Assembly (NCBI RefSeq): GCF_036067295.1
Contig: NZ_CP107954.1
Coordinates: 2,790,001 to 2,854,000 of the forward strand
Length of the DNA: 64,000 nucleotides
DNA from: Kribbella sp. NBC_00382
GTDB taxonomy: Bacteria > Actinomycetota > Actinomycetes > Propionibacteriales > Kribbellaceae
Direction of reading: 5' to 3'
Numbering within the stretch: position 1 is the stretch's first letter; every line of letters begins with the position of its first letter. A program made the translations under genes and the position numbers. A model generated the notes under the pieces. It searched no databases and had not been told where the DNA came from. It saw only the letters and a list, made by a program, of their open reading frames with translations. Shown here piece by piece: positions 7,685 to 15,542 of this stretch.

Positions 7685-8893
7685 TCAGCAGGCGCCGAAG
7701 CTACCCGCCGAGATCCAGGCCTTCGAGACGTACATGCCGGCATGGACGCGCAGCCACACGTTGGTCGTGCCCTGCGAACCGGTGACGCTCTGGCCGGTGG
7801 TCTGGCATTCGACCGTCACCTGCGCCGACTTGCCCGCCATCCCGACGACCGCGCCGCTCGAGCTGGCCGAGTTGCGCACGTTCAGATAGCCCGACGTGAT
7901 CGACACGGTCCCGCGTCCACCGTCGCCGGTCCACAGGTACGTCGCGTCCACCCACGAGTTGTCCGCGAGCTTCAGCGCATCCCAGAACACGCCGTCCGCA
8001 AGGTCGATGCCGGCCGGGTTGGCGACCGTACGGCCGAACTGGTCCTTCCCGCCGTTGTAGCCGTTCTGGTACGCCGCTTGCGCCTCGGGCTTGCCCTGCG
8101 CGAGGTCCTTCCACATCTCCCGGGTGGCACTCGGGTTCCAGTAGTCGTCCTTGGTGTTCCACGGCCCGACGTCCCACACCGGCTCGAAGGCGCACCGGCT
8201 CGCGGTGCAGACCTTGACCGTGTAGTTGCCCGATCCGTTGTTCGCCAGCCCGCGGCGCGACGGCAGCGCGACGAAGTGGTCCCGGCTGGCGATGACGTGC
8301 CCGTTGGCCGTCGTACCGCCGACCAGACCCTCGCGAGTCGCGAAGACGTGCGACTTGATCGGCGCCGCCTGGATCGTCATCCTGCTGGCGGCGGCCTTGC
8401 CCGTGGGCTGCACGCTGACATCGCTGATCCATGGGCTGCCACCCTGCGGCGGCGCGACCACGATGATCCTGAGCTGGACCTGGTCACTGGCGTCAGGCAG
8501 CGCGGTTGGCTGACCTGCCTTGGCGGGCGTCCATTCCGACCAACGGTCTTTGACCAGAGCCCGTACGTCGACCTCAGCCGTCGACAGGTCCGGCGTACCG
8601 GCGGTGTAGTCGACCACGACGGCTGAGGTGGGCGAGGCGAACCGTACTGGCGTGAGGTTGGCGATGCCCGAGCGCTGCCGTACCTCGACCGAGCCCATCG
8701 AAGCCGGTGCGTCGCCGAGGATGATCCGCTGCCCGTCGACCCGGACGTTGGTCGAACCGTCCACGGGTTGGGCAGCCAGATTGACCGGGTCGGTCGGGCT
8801 TGCTGAGCTGGGTCCGGCCGCGAGCGCGAGCGGAGTGATGGCGACGGCGACGGCCAGGCAGGCGGCCGCTCGCAGCTTGGCGGTGAGATGCAT
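7685..8893 (-). CDS. secreted protein with barwin-like middle region and C-terminal SH3 domain
   Basis: A 402-residue exported protein. A signal peptide (about 1-33, MHLTAKLRAAACLAVAVAI) is followed by a beta-rich region (about 40-175), then a region with VFATREGLVGG, VCTASRCAFEPVWDVGPWNTKDDYW and NPAGIDLADGVFWDALKL that resembles the double-psi barrel (RlpA/expansin-like) of secreted actinobacterial proteins, and a bacterial SH3 domain (about 335-402, GYLNVRNSASSSGAVVGM). It probably binds or remodels the cell wall; no catalytic residue can be named with certainty. The ATG at 8893 is preceded by GGAGG on the minus strand. It is divergent from the second ECF sigma operon. Confidence 0.75.
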   Translation of the reverse strand: MHLTAKLRAAACLAVAVAITPLALAAGPSSASPTDPVNLAAQPVDGSTNVRVDGQRIILGDAPASMGSVEVRQRSGIANLTPVRFASPTSAVVVDYTAGTPDLSTAEVDVRALVKDRWSEWTPAKAGQPTALPDASDQVQLRIIVVAPPQGGSPWISDVSVQPTGKAAASRMTIQAAPIKSHVFATREGLVGGTTANGHVIASRDHFVALPSRRGLANNGSGNYTVKVCTASRCAFEPVWDVGPWNTKDDYWNPSATREMWKDLAQGKPEAQAAYQNGYNGGKDQFGRTVANPAGIDLADGVFWDALKLADNSWVDATYLWTGDGGRGTVSITSGYLNVRNSASSSGAVVGMAGKSAQVTVECQTTGQSVTGSQGTTNVWLRVHAGMYVSKAWISAGSFGAC

Positions 8894-9016
8894 GACAAGT
8901 ACCTCCGGGGCGGTGAAGGTCACCGGGTGCAGCCACCCGGTGCACCCAATGTGACAAACAAACCGTCCCTATGTATAGCTCGTAGATAAATTTCCGACAA
9001 TTAGTTGGTGACGAAC

Positions 9017-9045
9017 AGAACCTAACCGGTGACCCAGCGGGTTCT
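9017..9045 (+). promoter_or_regulatory. candidate control site of the second ECF operon
   Basis: AGAACC at 9017-9022 and GGTTCT at 9040-9045 form an inverted repeat about 30 bp before the sigma gene. The left half resembles the GAACC -35 element of the first module, but no CGTC lies 16-17 bp downstream. It may be a divergent ECF promoter or an operator. Confidence 0.35.
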
Positions 9046-9075
9046 AACGGGTGTGACAGAGGCTGAGGAGAATCG

Positions 9076-9594
9076 ATGACCCGGACCGCGGACGCCGACT
9101 TCGAGCATTTCGTGCGGGCCCAGTCGACCCGATTGCTCCGGTTCGCGGAGATGTTGTGCGGGGACCGGCACACGGCCGAGGATCTCGTGCAGCAAGCGTT
9201 GATGCGGTCCTACCCGAAGTGGCACCGGATCGACGGTGACCCGCTTCGCTACGTACGCCGGGTGCTGGTGAACCGGTTCTTGTCAGCGTCTCGCCGGCAC
9301 TGGTCCAACGAGGTTCCGAGTGACCCGGTCGACAACGACTGGGACCACCGCGAGGTCGCTGACTTCTCCGCGGCGGTGCAGACCAGGGAGGCCGTACTCG
9401 CGGCCCTGGCGGGTCTGACCGTCAAGGAGCGAGCAGTGGTCGCCCTGCGCTACTCGCAGGACCTCTCCGAGGCCGAGACCGCCGAGTTGCTCGGCATGGC
9501 CGCCGGGACCGTCAAGAGCACCGCGTCCCGCGCACTGGCCAAGCTGCGTCTGGCACCCGACCTGATCGACACCACTGTTGGAGGAAACCTATGA
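9076..9594 (+). CDS. ECF sigma factor, SigE family (second copy)
   Basis: A 172-residue ECF sigma factor paralogous to the one at 6027. Region 2 contains FAEMLCGDRHTAEDLVQQALMRSYPKWHRI and region 4 contains LSEAETAELLGMAAGTVKSTASRALAKLR. The ATG follows GAGGAG. It overlaps the downstream Pro-rich gene by 4 bp (ATGA), repeating the arrangement of the first module. Its upstream region shows only a weak match to the first promoter, so the two factors may have different target sites. Confidence 0.9.
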   Translation: MTRTADADFEHFVRAQSTRLLRFAEMLCGDRHTAEDLVQQALMRSYPKWHRIDGDPLRYVRRVLVNRFLSASRRHWSNEVPSDPVDNDWDHREVADFSAAVQTREAVLAALAGLTVKERAVVALRYSQDLSEAETAELLGMAAGTVKSTASRALAKLRLAPDLIDTTVGGNL

Positions 9595-10649
9595 CCGACG
9601 AGCAGCGGGTGCGCAGCGCGCTCGAGTACGACCTGGAGCCCTGGCAGCCCGACCCGGCCGACCTGATGCGTCGCGGCCGACGGCTCGCCTGGCTCCGCCG
9701 AGGACTGGCCGCGGCGGGCGTGACTGCCCTCGCCGGCACTGTCGCAACAGTGTCCGCCGCGGTCGGGGGACCTGCCGACGTCAAGAACCTGCTGGCCGGT
9801 GGCGGCAAGCCGCCGGTGCCGGTCACGGTCCCCACCGACACCCCGTCGGTCGACCCGACCTGCCTGCCGAAGGTACCGGGCAAGGTGCCGAGCAAGGTGG
9901 AGGTGTCTGTCAGCGTCCAGGTGCCGCCGGTGAAGAAGCCGCATGTGCCGGTGCCGACCGCGAAGCCGACGCTGCCGGGCAAGCCGAGCCTGCCGCCGGT
10001 ACCGACCACCAAGCCGACACTGCCCGGCAAGGTTCACCTGCCGCACGTCGCAACGCCTTCGCTGCCAGGGAAGCCGAGCAAGCCGACCCTGCCGCCGGTA
10101 CCGACCACCAAGCCGACGCTGCCGGGCAAGCCGACCCTGCCGCCGGTACCGACCACCAAGCCGACGCTGCCGGGCAAGCCGTCGCTTCCCCCGGTGCCGA
10201 CGACCAAGCCGACGCTGCCGAAGCTCCCGACCACTAAGCCGTCCCTGCCAGGCAAGCCGACCCTGCCGTCCGTACCGCCGGTACCGACGCAGAAGCCGAC
10301 GCTGCCGGGCAAGCCGACGCTCCCCCCGGTGCCGACTGCCAAGCCGACGGTACCGCCGTGCGTCGATGTCCCGGTCCCGACCGCCAAGCCATCACTCCCC
10401 GGCAAGCCGGAGCTCCCGCCGGTACCGACCACCGCCCCTTCCCTGCCAGGGAAGCCCGGTAAGCCCACCCTCCCGTCCGTACCCCCAGTACCGACGACGA
10501 AGCCGACCCTGCCGGGTAAGCCGACCCTCCCGCCGGTACCGACCACCAAGCCCACCCTCCCCAAGCCGTCGTGGCCCACCACCACCCCGAGCTTGCCCAC
10601 CAAGCCCCACAACCCGTTGCCGACCGGTACCCCCTCCTTCAACCGGTAG
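9591..10649 (+). CDS. membrane-anchored protein with long PTxKPTLPGKP repeats, putative anti-sigma partner
   Basis: A 352-residue protein with about 45 cytoplasmic residues (MTDEQRVRSALEYDLEPWQPDPADLMRRGRR begins it), one membrane helix (about 46-66, GLAAAGVTALAGTVATVSAAV) and about 270 residues of tandem repeats built on TTKPTLPGKPTLPPVP. The repeat region should form an extended polyproline rod able to cross the wall. The cytoplasmic part presumably contacts the coupled sigma factor, as inferred from the ATGA overlap and the matching module at 6027-7033. No zinc anti-sigma motif is present. Two cysteines (near 88 and 260) interrupt the repeats. Confidence 0.7.
   Translation: MTDEQRVRSALEYDLEPWQPDPADLMRRGRRLAWLRRGLAAAGVTALAGTVATVSAAVGGPADVKNLLAGGGKPPVPVTVPTDTPSVDPTCLPKVPGKVPSKVEVSVSVQVPPVKKPHVPVPTAKPTLPGKPSLPPVPTTKPTLPGKVHLPHVATPSLPGKPSKPTLPPVPTTKPTLPGKPTLPPVPTTKPTLPGKPSLPPVPTTKPTLPKLPTTKPSLPGKPTLPSVPPVPTQKPTLPGKPTLPPVPTAKPTVPPCVDVPVPTAKPSLPGKPELPPVPTTAPSLPGKPGKPTLPSVPPVPTTKPTLPGKPTLPPVPTTKPTLPKPSWPTTTPSLPTKPHNPLPTGTPSFNR
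9950..10640 (+). repeat. tandem coding repeats (Pro-Thr-Lys rod)
   Basis: More than ten imperfect copies of a 27-39-bp unit such as CCGGTACCGACCACCAAGCC followed by GACGCTGCCGGGCAAG. They are all in frame, so copy number can change without breaking the gene. Confidence 0.85.
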
Positions 10650-10669
10650 GCCTTCCCCCCGAAAAGGCC

Positions 10670-10725
10670 GATGGAGCCACTGGGCGAGCAGAGAGATTCG
10701 ACCTCTACTCCCCGGTGGCTCCATC
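10670..10725. terminator. hairpin at the end of the sigma/rod operon
   Basis: GATGGAGCCAC at 10670-10680 pairs perfectly with GTGGCTCCATC at 10715-10725. The right arm lies inside the 3' end of the convergent DinB gene, so it could end transcripts from both sides. Confidence 0.55.
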
Positions 10726-11202
10726 AGCCAACTCCCGCGCGACATCAAGCTGCCCGACATGCCGCGCGTACTCCTGCAACACATGAAACAGAATCCAGTT
10801 CAAGGTCGGCCCCTCCGCGTCGAACCGCCCACCGATGGCGGCCTTCGCGGCGAGGTCTCCGGTGACGATCTCCCGGGCCCGCACACCGCCATCGCGCAGC
10901 GCTGCCAGCAATCCATCGAGCGTGTCCGATGGCTCCAGCAGCCAGGGCCCGTCGTCGATTCCGGCGGAGTCGGCGAACGGCTCCTCGAAGGGCTCGGCCG
11001 CGAACCCCCACCGCAACCATCGTCGCTCCATGAAGACGAGGTGCTTCAGCAGCTCCAGTGGGGACCAGCCGGATGGGAGCCGGCTGGTCCGAAGCTCGAG
11101 GTCGCTCAGCCCGGCGAGTTTGCGCGCGACCGTCTCGCGATAGAAGTCCAGCCAGGCCAGGTGGAGTTCGCGGGTGTCTCCGAGTTGGTCGTCCGGCAGC
11201 AT
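10705..11202 (-). CDS. DinB-family protein (DUF664 type)
   Basis: A 165-residue predicted four-helix DinB fold (WSPLELLKHLVFMERRWLRW and LFHVLQEYARHVGQLDVARE). The family includes thiol S-transferases that use bacillithiol or mycothiol, with a metal bound by three His; the candidate ligands here are H51 in the first motif and the His pair of the second. It is translationally coupled (ATGA overlap) to the XRE regulator upstream, so it is part of that operon. The substrate is unknown. Confidence 0.75.
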   Translation of the reverse strand: MLPDDQLGDTRELHLAWLDFYRETVARKLAGLSDLELRTSRLPSGWSPLELLKHLVFMERRWLRWGFAAEPFEEPFADSAGIDDGPWLLEPSDTLDGLLAALRDGGVRAREIVTGDLAAKAAIGGRFDAEGPTLNWILFHVLQEYARHVGQLDVARELADGATGE

Positions 11203-11993
11203 CAGGTCTCCCGGAGGTACTCGGCGGTCTTCTCGTCGGCGGGGAAGAAGGACTCGATCATCAGCTCCGAGACGGTCACATCCAGTGGGGTGCCGAAGGT
11301 GGCGATTGTGGTGAGGAGCGAGAGGTCGTGATCGCGGTGGCGGAGCTTCATCGGTACTACGACCTCGGCGGCTGCGGCGAGGTCGGTGCGCTCGCCACCG
11401 GAGTACTGGCGTAGCTCGTCGTACAGGTCCTGGAGGTCGGGGTCTGCGGTGCTGGCGACCTGGCGGTGGAGGCTGGTCAGGACGCTGGCGCGGACTTCAG
11501 GGAGGTTGCCGATCCGGGGCGCCAGGCCGTCGGGGTGCAAGGTCAGGCGCAGGGCGTTGATCGGTGGTTTGAGCAGCTCGGCTGAGACTCCGTCGGTGAA
11601 CAGCGCGATGCCCGCGTTCGCCTCGACGATGTTCCACCAGCGGTCGACGACCAAGGCCGGGTACGGCTCGTGGGCCTTGAGTAGTCGCCGCAGCGCTTCC
11701 CGGATCGCCAGCATCGCCGGTGAATGCAGCGACGCCTCGGAGTAGATCGGCGCATAACCGCCGGCCAGCAGCAACTGGTTGCGATCCCGCAGCGGTACTT
11801 CGAGATGCTCCGCCAACCGCAGCACCATCTCCCGGCTCGGCTTCGACCGCCCGGTCTCGACGAAACTCACATGCCGGGTGGACACCTCGACCTGGTTGGC
11901 CAGGTCGAGTTGGCTGAGCCGACGGCGCTCGCGCCAACCGCGCAGCAGCTCACCCACCGGGCGCTGGAACGTCTCGTCGATCGTCGCGGTCAT
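11202..11993 (-). CDS. XRE-family regulator with MmyB-like ligand-binding domain
   Basis: A 263-residue regulator with an N-terminal helix-turn-helix (about 14-75, LSQLDLANQVEVSTRHVSFVETGRSKPSREMVLRLAEHL) and a C-terminal MmyB-like PAS-type domain (about 100-255, PALVVDRWWNIVEANAG). Relatives control neighbouring oxidoreductase or detoxification genes. I chose ATG 11993, as a TACGGT -10 hexamer lies 6 bases upstream, giving a leaderless transcript. It is divergent from the SnoaL-like gene at 12111 and probably controls both that gene and its own operon with DinB. Confidence 0.85.
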   Translation of the reverse strand: MTATIDETFQRPVGELLRGWRERRRLSQLDLANQVEVSTRHVSFVETGRSKPSREMVLRLAEHLEVPLRDRNQLLLAGGYAPIYSEASLHSPAMLAIREALRRLLKAHEPYPALVVDRWWNIVEANAGIALFTDGVSAELLKPPINALRLTLHPDGLAPRIGNLPEVRASVLTSLHRQVASTADPDLQDLYDELRQYSGGERTDLAAAAEVVVPMKLRHRDHDLSLLTTIATFGTPLDVTVSELMIESFFPADEKTAEYLRET

Positions 11994-11999
11994 GCCACG

Positions 12000-12005
12000 A
12001 CCGTA
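12000..12005 (-). promoter_or_regulatory. leaderless -10 (TACGGT) of the XRE regulator
   Basis: TACGGT on the minus strand, 6 bases before ATG 11993; there is no ribosome site. Confidence 0.55.
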
Positions 12006-12110
12006 ACCGCTGAGGTGGTCACCGCCATTACCTCCGACGTCATCGACCGTCGACGCCATCCGGCGGCAAGGTTCTGGTCATCGCAAACGACCGAACCGAG
12101 GAGAAACACC

Positions 12111-12476
12111 ATGAACGCCAGCACGATCGCCAGCCAGTACTTCGCGATGTGGAACGAGGCCGACGCCGACGCGAGGGCCGCCATCATCGAGCAGACCTGG
12201 TCCACCGACGGCTCCTTCACCGACCCGAGCTTCGAGGTCACCGGCCACGAGGGTCTGACCAAGATGGTCGAGACCGCCCACCAGATGTTCCCCGGTCACG
12301 CCTTCTCCCTCACCGGCCAGGTCCAGGAGCACCACAACCGCCTCCGCTGGTCCTGGCACCTCGCCGCCGCCGGCCAGCAACCCGTCGCCGGCGGCACCGA
12401 CGTCGTCACCCTGACCGACGACGGCAAGATCCACGAGGTAATCGGCTTCATCGACTTCGCCCCAGCCGGGCACTAG
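12111..12476 (+). CDS. SnoaL-like / nuclear transport factor 2 family protein
   Basis: A 121-residue single-domain protein of the NTF2-like fold (ASQYFAMWNEADADARAAIIEQTWSTDGSFTDPSFEVTG is the typical start of the family). Members act as small isomerases, cyclases or ligand binders; the substrate cannot be told. The ATG follows GAGGAG. It is divergent from the XRE regulator at 11993, which likely controls it. Confidence 0.8.
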   Translation: MNASTIASQYFAMWNEADADARAAIIEQTWSTDGSFTDPSFEVTGHEGLTKMVETAHQMFPGHAFSLTGQVQEHHNRLRWSWHLAAAGQQPVAGGTDVVTLTDDGKIHEVIGFIDFAPAGH

Positions 12477-12530
12477 ATCTCAGGGATCGGCAGGGGTCTC
12501 GCCGGATGCCTTGCCGTCCGTCCTGGAGTC

Positions 12531-12536
12531 TAGGTT
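12531..12536 (+). promoter_or_regulatory. leaderless -10 (TAGGTT) of the first TAP-like hydrolase
   Basis: TAGGTT, then 6 bases, then ATG 12543. The same block CTAGGTTC precedes the tandem paralogue at 14097. Confidence 0.6.
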
Positions 12537-12542
12537 CGGGGT

Positions 12543-13991
12543 ATGGAGAAACGCTGGTACGCAGGGGTTTCGGCGATGGTGGTTGCCGTTGGCACCATTG
12601 GGGCGGTGTTGGTGCCCGATAGTGCAACGGCGGCAACCGCCACGCCGGCGGGGGTCAGTTGGAGTGAATGCAAGCCGGGTGGGGTGGAGCAGTGCGGCAA
12701 GTTGCGGGTGCCGTTGGATTGGGCGAAGCCGGCCGGGCGGACGATCGAGATCGCGGTGGCGCGGGTGCCGGCGAAGGATCAGGCGCACAAGCTCGGGTCG
12801 TTGATGTTCAATCCGGGTGGACCGGGCGGCGGCGGGGCGCAGGCCTTGGCTCAGGGGGCGGCTGACAAGTTCTTCACGGAGTACCGGGATCGGTACGACG
12901 TGGTCAGCTTCGACCCGCGGGGGTCGGGAGATGGCAGCCTCGATTGTGGGCCGGTGTTGCGTCCCGGAGTACCGGTGTTTCCGAAGAACAAGGCTGAGTA
13001 CGACGCGATGGTCGCTTCCAGTCGGGCGACCGGGCTGCAGTGTCTCAAGCAGCATGGCGAATTGATGCGCAATCTCGATACCCGCACCGCCGCTCGCGAT
13101 ATGGATGCCTTTCGCGCTGCACTCGGCGATGACAAGCTCAATTACCTCGGCGTCTCGTACGGGTCCTATCTCGGTACTACGTACGCGCAGCTCTTCCCGC
13201 AGCGCGTCGGACGGATGGTGCTCGACGGGATCCTCGATCACGCTCAGGGGCCGACCCGGCTGATGCTGGCCGAGGCGAAGGCGATGGAGAAGAGCTTCGA
13301 CAAGTTCGCCGCCTGGTGCTCTGCCGATGCGCAGTGCGCACTGCACGGCCAAGACGTCGGGGCAGCTTGGGACAAGGTGGTTGCCAAGGCTGACAAGACT
13401 CCGCTGCAGGTGCCTGGTTATGGACCGGTCACCGGCGACGTGATGCGGATGAGCCTGCCGAGTCTCCTGCCGCGGGTGGATCGCGCCGGTGATGTCTGGG
13501 GTGCCCTCGCGCAGGCGATCGCGCTCGCAGCGAACGGGGACGGCTCGCTGTTCGCTGAGCTGACGTATGTGGGCGATCCCGGTACGGAGTACGTCGCGGT
13601 GTCCTGCATGGACTTCCCCGGTCAGCTGACCGGGTACGCCGATGCGAAGGCCCGAATGGCCAGAGCCAAGAAGATCGCACCGCGGGTCGGGGCGGCCGTC
13701 GAGGACTGGGCGATCACCGCTGCGTGCGCAGGCTGGCCGATCAAGCCGAGCAACCCGTGGCAGCCGACGCCGGTGAAGGGCATCCCGCCGATCCTGATCA
13801 CGTCGACCACGGTCGACGGGTCGACGCCGCTGTCGCAGGCCAAGGGGCTGGCTCGGCAGATCGCGGGCAGCCACCTGCTCGTCGCCAACGCCTACGGTCA
13901 TACGACGTTCTTCAACGCGCCTTGCGCCCAGGCCGCGATGGTGACCTATCTGATCGACGGCAAGCTCCCACCGAAGCGATCCACCTGCTGA
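12543..13991 (+). CDS. secreted alpha/beta hydrolase, tripeptidyl aminopeptidase (TAP) type
   Basis: A 482-residue exported hydrolase with a signal peptide (1 to about 30, MEKRWYAGVSAMVVAVGTIG), an alpha/beta hydrolase core and a C-terminal TAP-like domain. The nucleophile elbow is GVSYGS (Ser near 203); the acid lies in TTVDGSTPLSQA and the His in NAYGHTTFF. The family removes tripeptides or other small groups from peptide N-termini outside the cell, or hydrolyses esters. The gene lacks a ribosome site and begins 6 bases after TAGGTT, so it is probably leaderless. A close paralogue follows 105 bp downstream, indicating tandem duplication. Confidence 0.88.
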   Translation: MEKRWYAGVSAMVVAVGTIGAVLVPDSATAATATPAGVSWSECKPGGVEQCGKLRVPLDWAKPAGRTIEIAVARVPAKDQAHKLGSLMFNPGGPGGGGAQALAQGAADKFFTEYRDRYDVVSFDPRGSGDGSLDCGPVLRPGVPVFPKNKAEYDAMVASSRATGLQCLKQHGELMRNLDTRTAARDMDAFRAALGDDKLNYLGVSYGSYLGTTYAQLFPQRVGRMVLDGILDHAQGPTRLMLAEAKAMEKSFDKFAAWCSADAQCALHGQDVGAAWDKVVAKADKTPLQVPGYGPVTGDVMRMSLPSLLPRVDRAGDVWGALAQAIALAANGDGSLFAELTYVGDPGTEYVAVSCMDFPGQLTGYADAKARMARAKKIAPRVGAAVEDWAITAACAGWPIKPSNPWQPTPVKGIPPILITSTTVDGSTPLSQAKGLARQIAGSHLLVANAYGHTTFFNAPCAQAAMVTYLIDGKLPPKRSTC

Positions 13992-14083
13992 GTGCATCAG
14001 GGGTGGGTCAGGGGTCGTCTACGACTTTCGTCGGGTCTGGCGGACCGACCGATGGGGGATGCCCCCTTACCCACCCCGCAGCC

Positions 14084-14089
14084 TAGGTT
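14084..14089 (+). promoter_or_regulatory. leaderless -10 (TAGGTT) of the second TAP-like hydrolase
   Basis: TAGGTT, then 7 bases, then ATG 14097; the block is conserved with that before 12543. Confidence 0.6.
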
Positions 14090-14096
14090 CATGAGT

Positions 14097-15542
14097 ATGA
14101 AAAAACGTTGGAAACAAGGACTTTCGGCGATGGTGATCATCGCTGCCCTGGTTGTGGCGTTGACGCCGGTCACTGCGTCAGCCACGCCTGGCAAGATCAC
14201 TTGGAGTGCGTGCAAACCGGGCAGTGCGGTCCAGTGCGGCTATCTGTCCGTCCCGCTGGATTGGTCGAAGCCTGGCGGAGCGAAGACGCAGATCTACGTC
14301 GCGCGGGTTCCCGCGAAGGATCAGGCGCACAAGCTCGGCTCGTTGACGTTCAACCCCGGCGGTCCCGGTGGCGCCGGGGCGTCGATCTTCGCCGAGGGCC
14401 TGGCCGACGAGGTGTTCCCGGACTATCGCGACCGGTACGACCTGGTGAGCTTCGACCCACGCGGGACCGGCCTCAGCACTGCACTCGATTGTGGGCCGGT
14501 GCTGCGTCCCGGAGTACCGGTGTTTCCCAAGAACAAGGCCGAGTACGACGCGATGGTCGCCTCCAGCCGCGCCACCGGAGAAGCTTGCCTCAAGCAACAT
14601 GGCGACCTGATGCGCAACCTCGACACCCGTACGGTCGCCCGCGACATGGACGCGATCCGGGCCGCCCTCGGCGAAGCCAAACTCAACTACATCGGCCTGT
14701 CCTACGGCTCCTATCTCGGTACTACGTACGCGCAACTCTTCCCGCACCGGATCGGCCGGATGGTGCTGGACGGGATCGTCGACCACGCGCAGACGCCGGT
14801 CAGGTTCACGCTCGACGAGGCGAAGAGCATGGAGGACACCTTCAACCGCTTCGCCGCGTGGTGCTCTACCGATGCCCAGTGCGCATTGCACGGACAAGAT
14901 GTCGGCGCCGTCTGGGACAAGCTGGTCGCCAAGGCCGACAGGACTCCGCTGCAGGTGCCCGATCACCCACCGGTCACCGGCGACACCATGCGGATGACCT
15001 TGCCGGCGCTGCTGCCGAAGACGGACTTCATCGGCAACCCCTGGCCGCCGCTGGCCGAGGGGATCGCGCAGGCGGTGAAGGGCGACGGCACGTTGTTCGC
15101 TCAGGTGAGCTACGTCGGCGACTACGAGACGGCGTACGCCGCGGTGTCGTGCATGGACTTCCCCGGCGAGCTGAAGGGGTACACCGATGCGAAGGCCCGG
15201 ATGGCGTTGGCCAAGGCCGTCGCTCCGCGCGTTGGTGCCGCCGTGGAGGGGTGGGCGATGACGGCGGCGTGCTCCGGCTGGCCGATCGCGCCGAGCAACC
15301 CGTGGCAGCCGACGCCGGTGAAGGACGCACCGCCGATCCTGATCACGTCGACGACGCATGATCCGTCGACGCCGGTGAGCAACGCGCGCGGGTTGGCGCG
15401 GCAGCTGCGGGGGAGCCGGTTGTTGCTGGCCGATGACGCTATCGGGCACACGGCCTACTTCAACTCGCCTTGTGCTCGTGGTGCGATCGCGACGTACCTG
15501 CTCGACGGGCAGTTGCCGCCGAAGCGGTCCACCTGCGGTTAG
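14097..15542 (+). CDS. secreted alpha/beta hydrolase, TAP type (tandem paralogue)
   Basis: A 481-residue hydrolase very similar over its length to the gene at 12543: signal peptide MKKRWKQGLSAMVIIAALVV, nucleophile GLSYGS, acid in THDPSTPVSNA and His in DAIGHTAYF. I chose ATG 14097 because it aligns with the start of the paralogue and is spaced correctly from the shared TAGGTT; an ATG two codons earlier is possible. The two copies differ mainly in the lid and substrate-facing loops, which suggests different peptide or ester preferences. Its stop codon overlaps that of the convergent phosphotransferase gene. Confidence 0.88.
   Translation: MKKRWKQGLSAMVIIAALVVALTPVTASATPGKITWSACKPGSAVQCGYLSVPLDWSKPGGAKTQIYVARVPAKDQAHKLGSLTFNPGGPGGAGASIFAEGLADEVFPDYRDRYDLVSFDPRGTGLSTALDCGPVLRPGVPVFPKNKAEYDAMVASSRATGEACLKQHGDLMRNLDTRTVARDMDAIRAALGEAKLNYIGLSYGSYLGTTYAQLFPHRIGRMVLDGIVDHAQTPVRFTLDEAKSMEDTFNRFAAWCSTDAQCALHGQDVGAVWDKLVAKADRTPLQVPDHPPVTGDTMRMTLPALLPKTDFIGNPWPPLAEGIAQAVKGDGTLFAQVSYVGDYETAYAAVSCMDFPGELKGYTDAKARMALAKAVAPRVGAAVEGWAMTAACSGWPIAPSNPWQPTPVKDAPPILITSTTHDPSTPVSNARGLARQLRGSRLLLADDAIGHTAYFNSPCARGAIATYLLDGQLPPKRSTCG

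Noticed and set aside
9950..10640. Regular repeats suggestive of a CRISPR array
   Set aside because: The units are in frame, code for a Pro-Thr-Lys rod and lack unique spacers; no cas gene is nearby.
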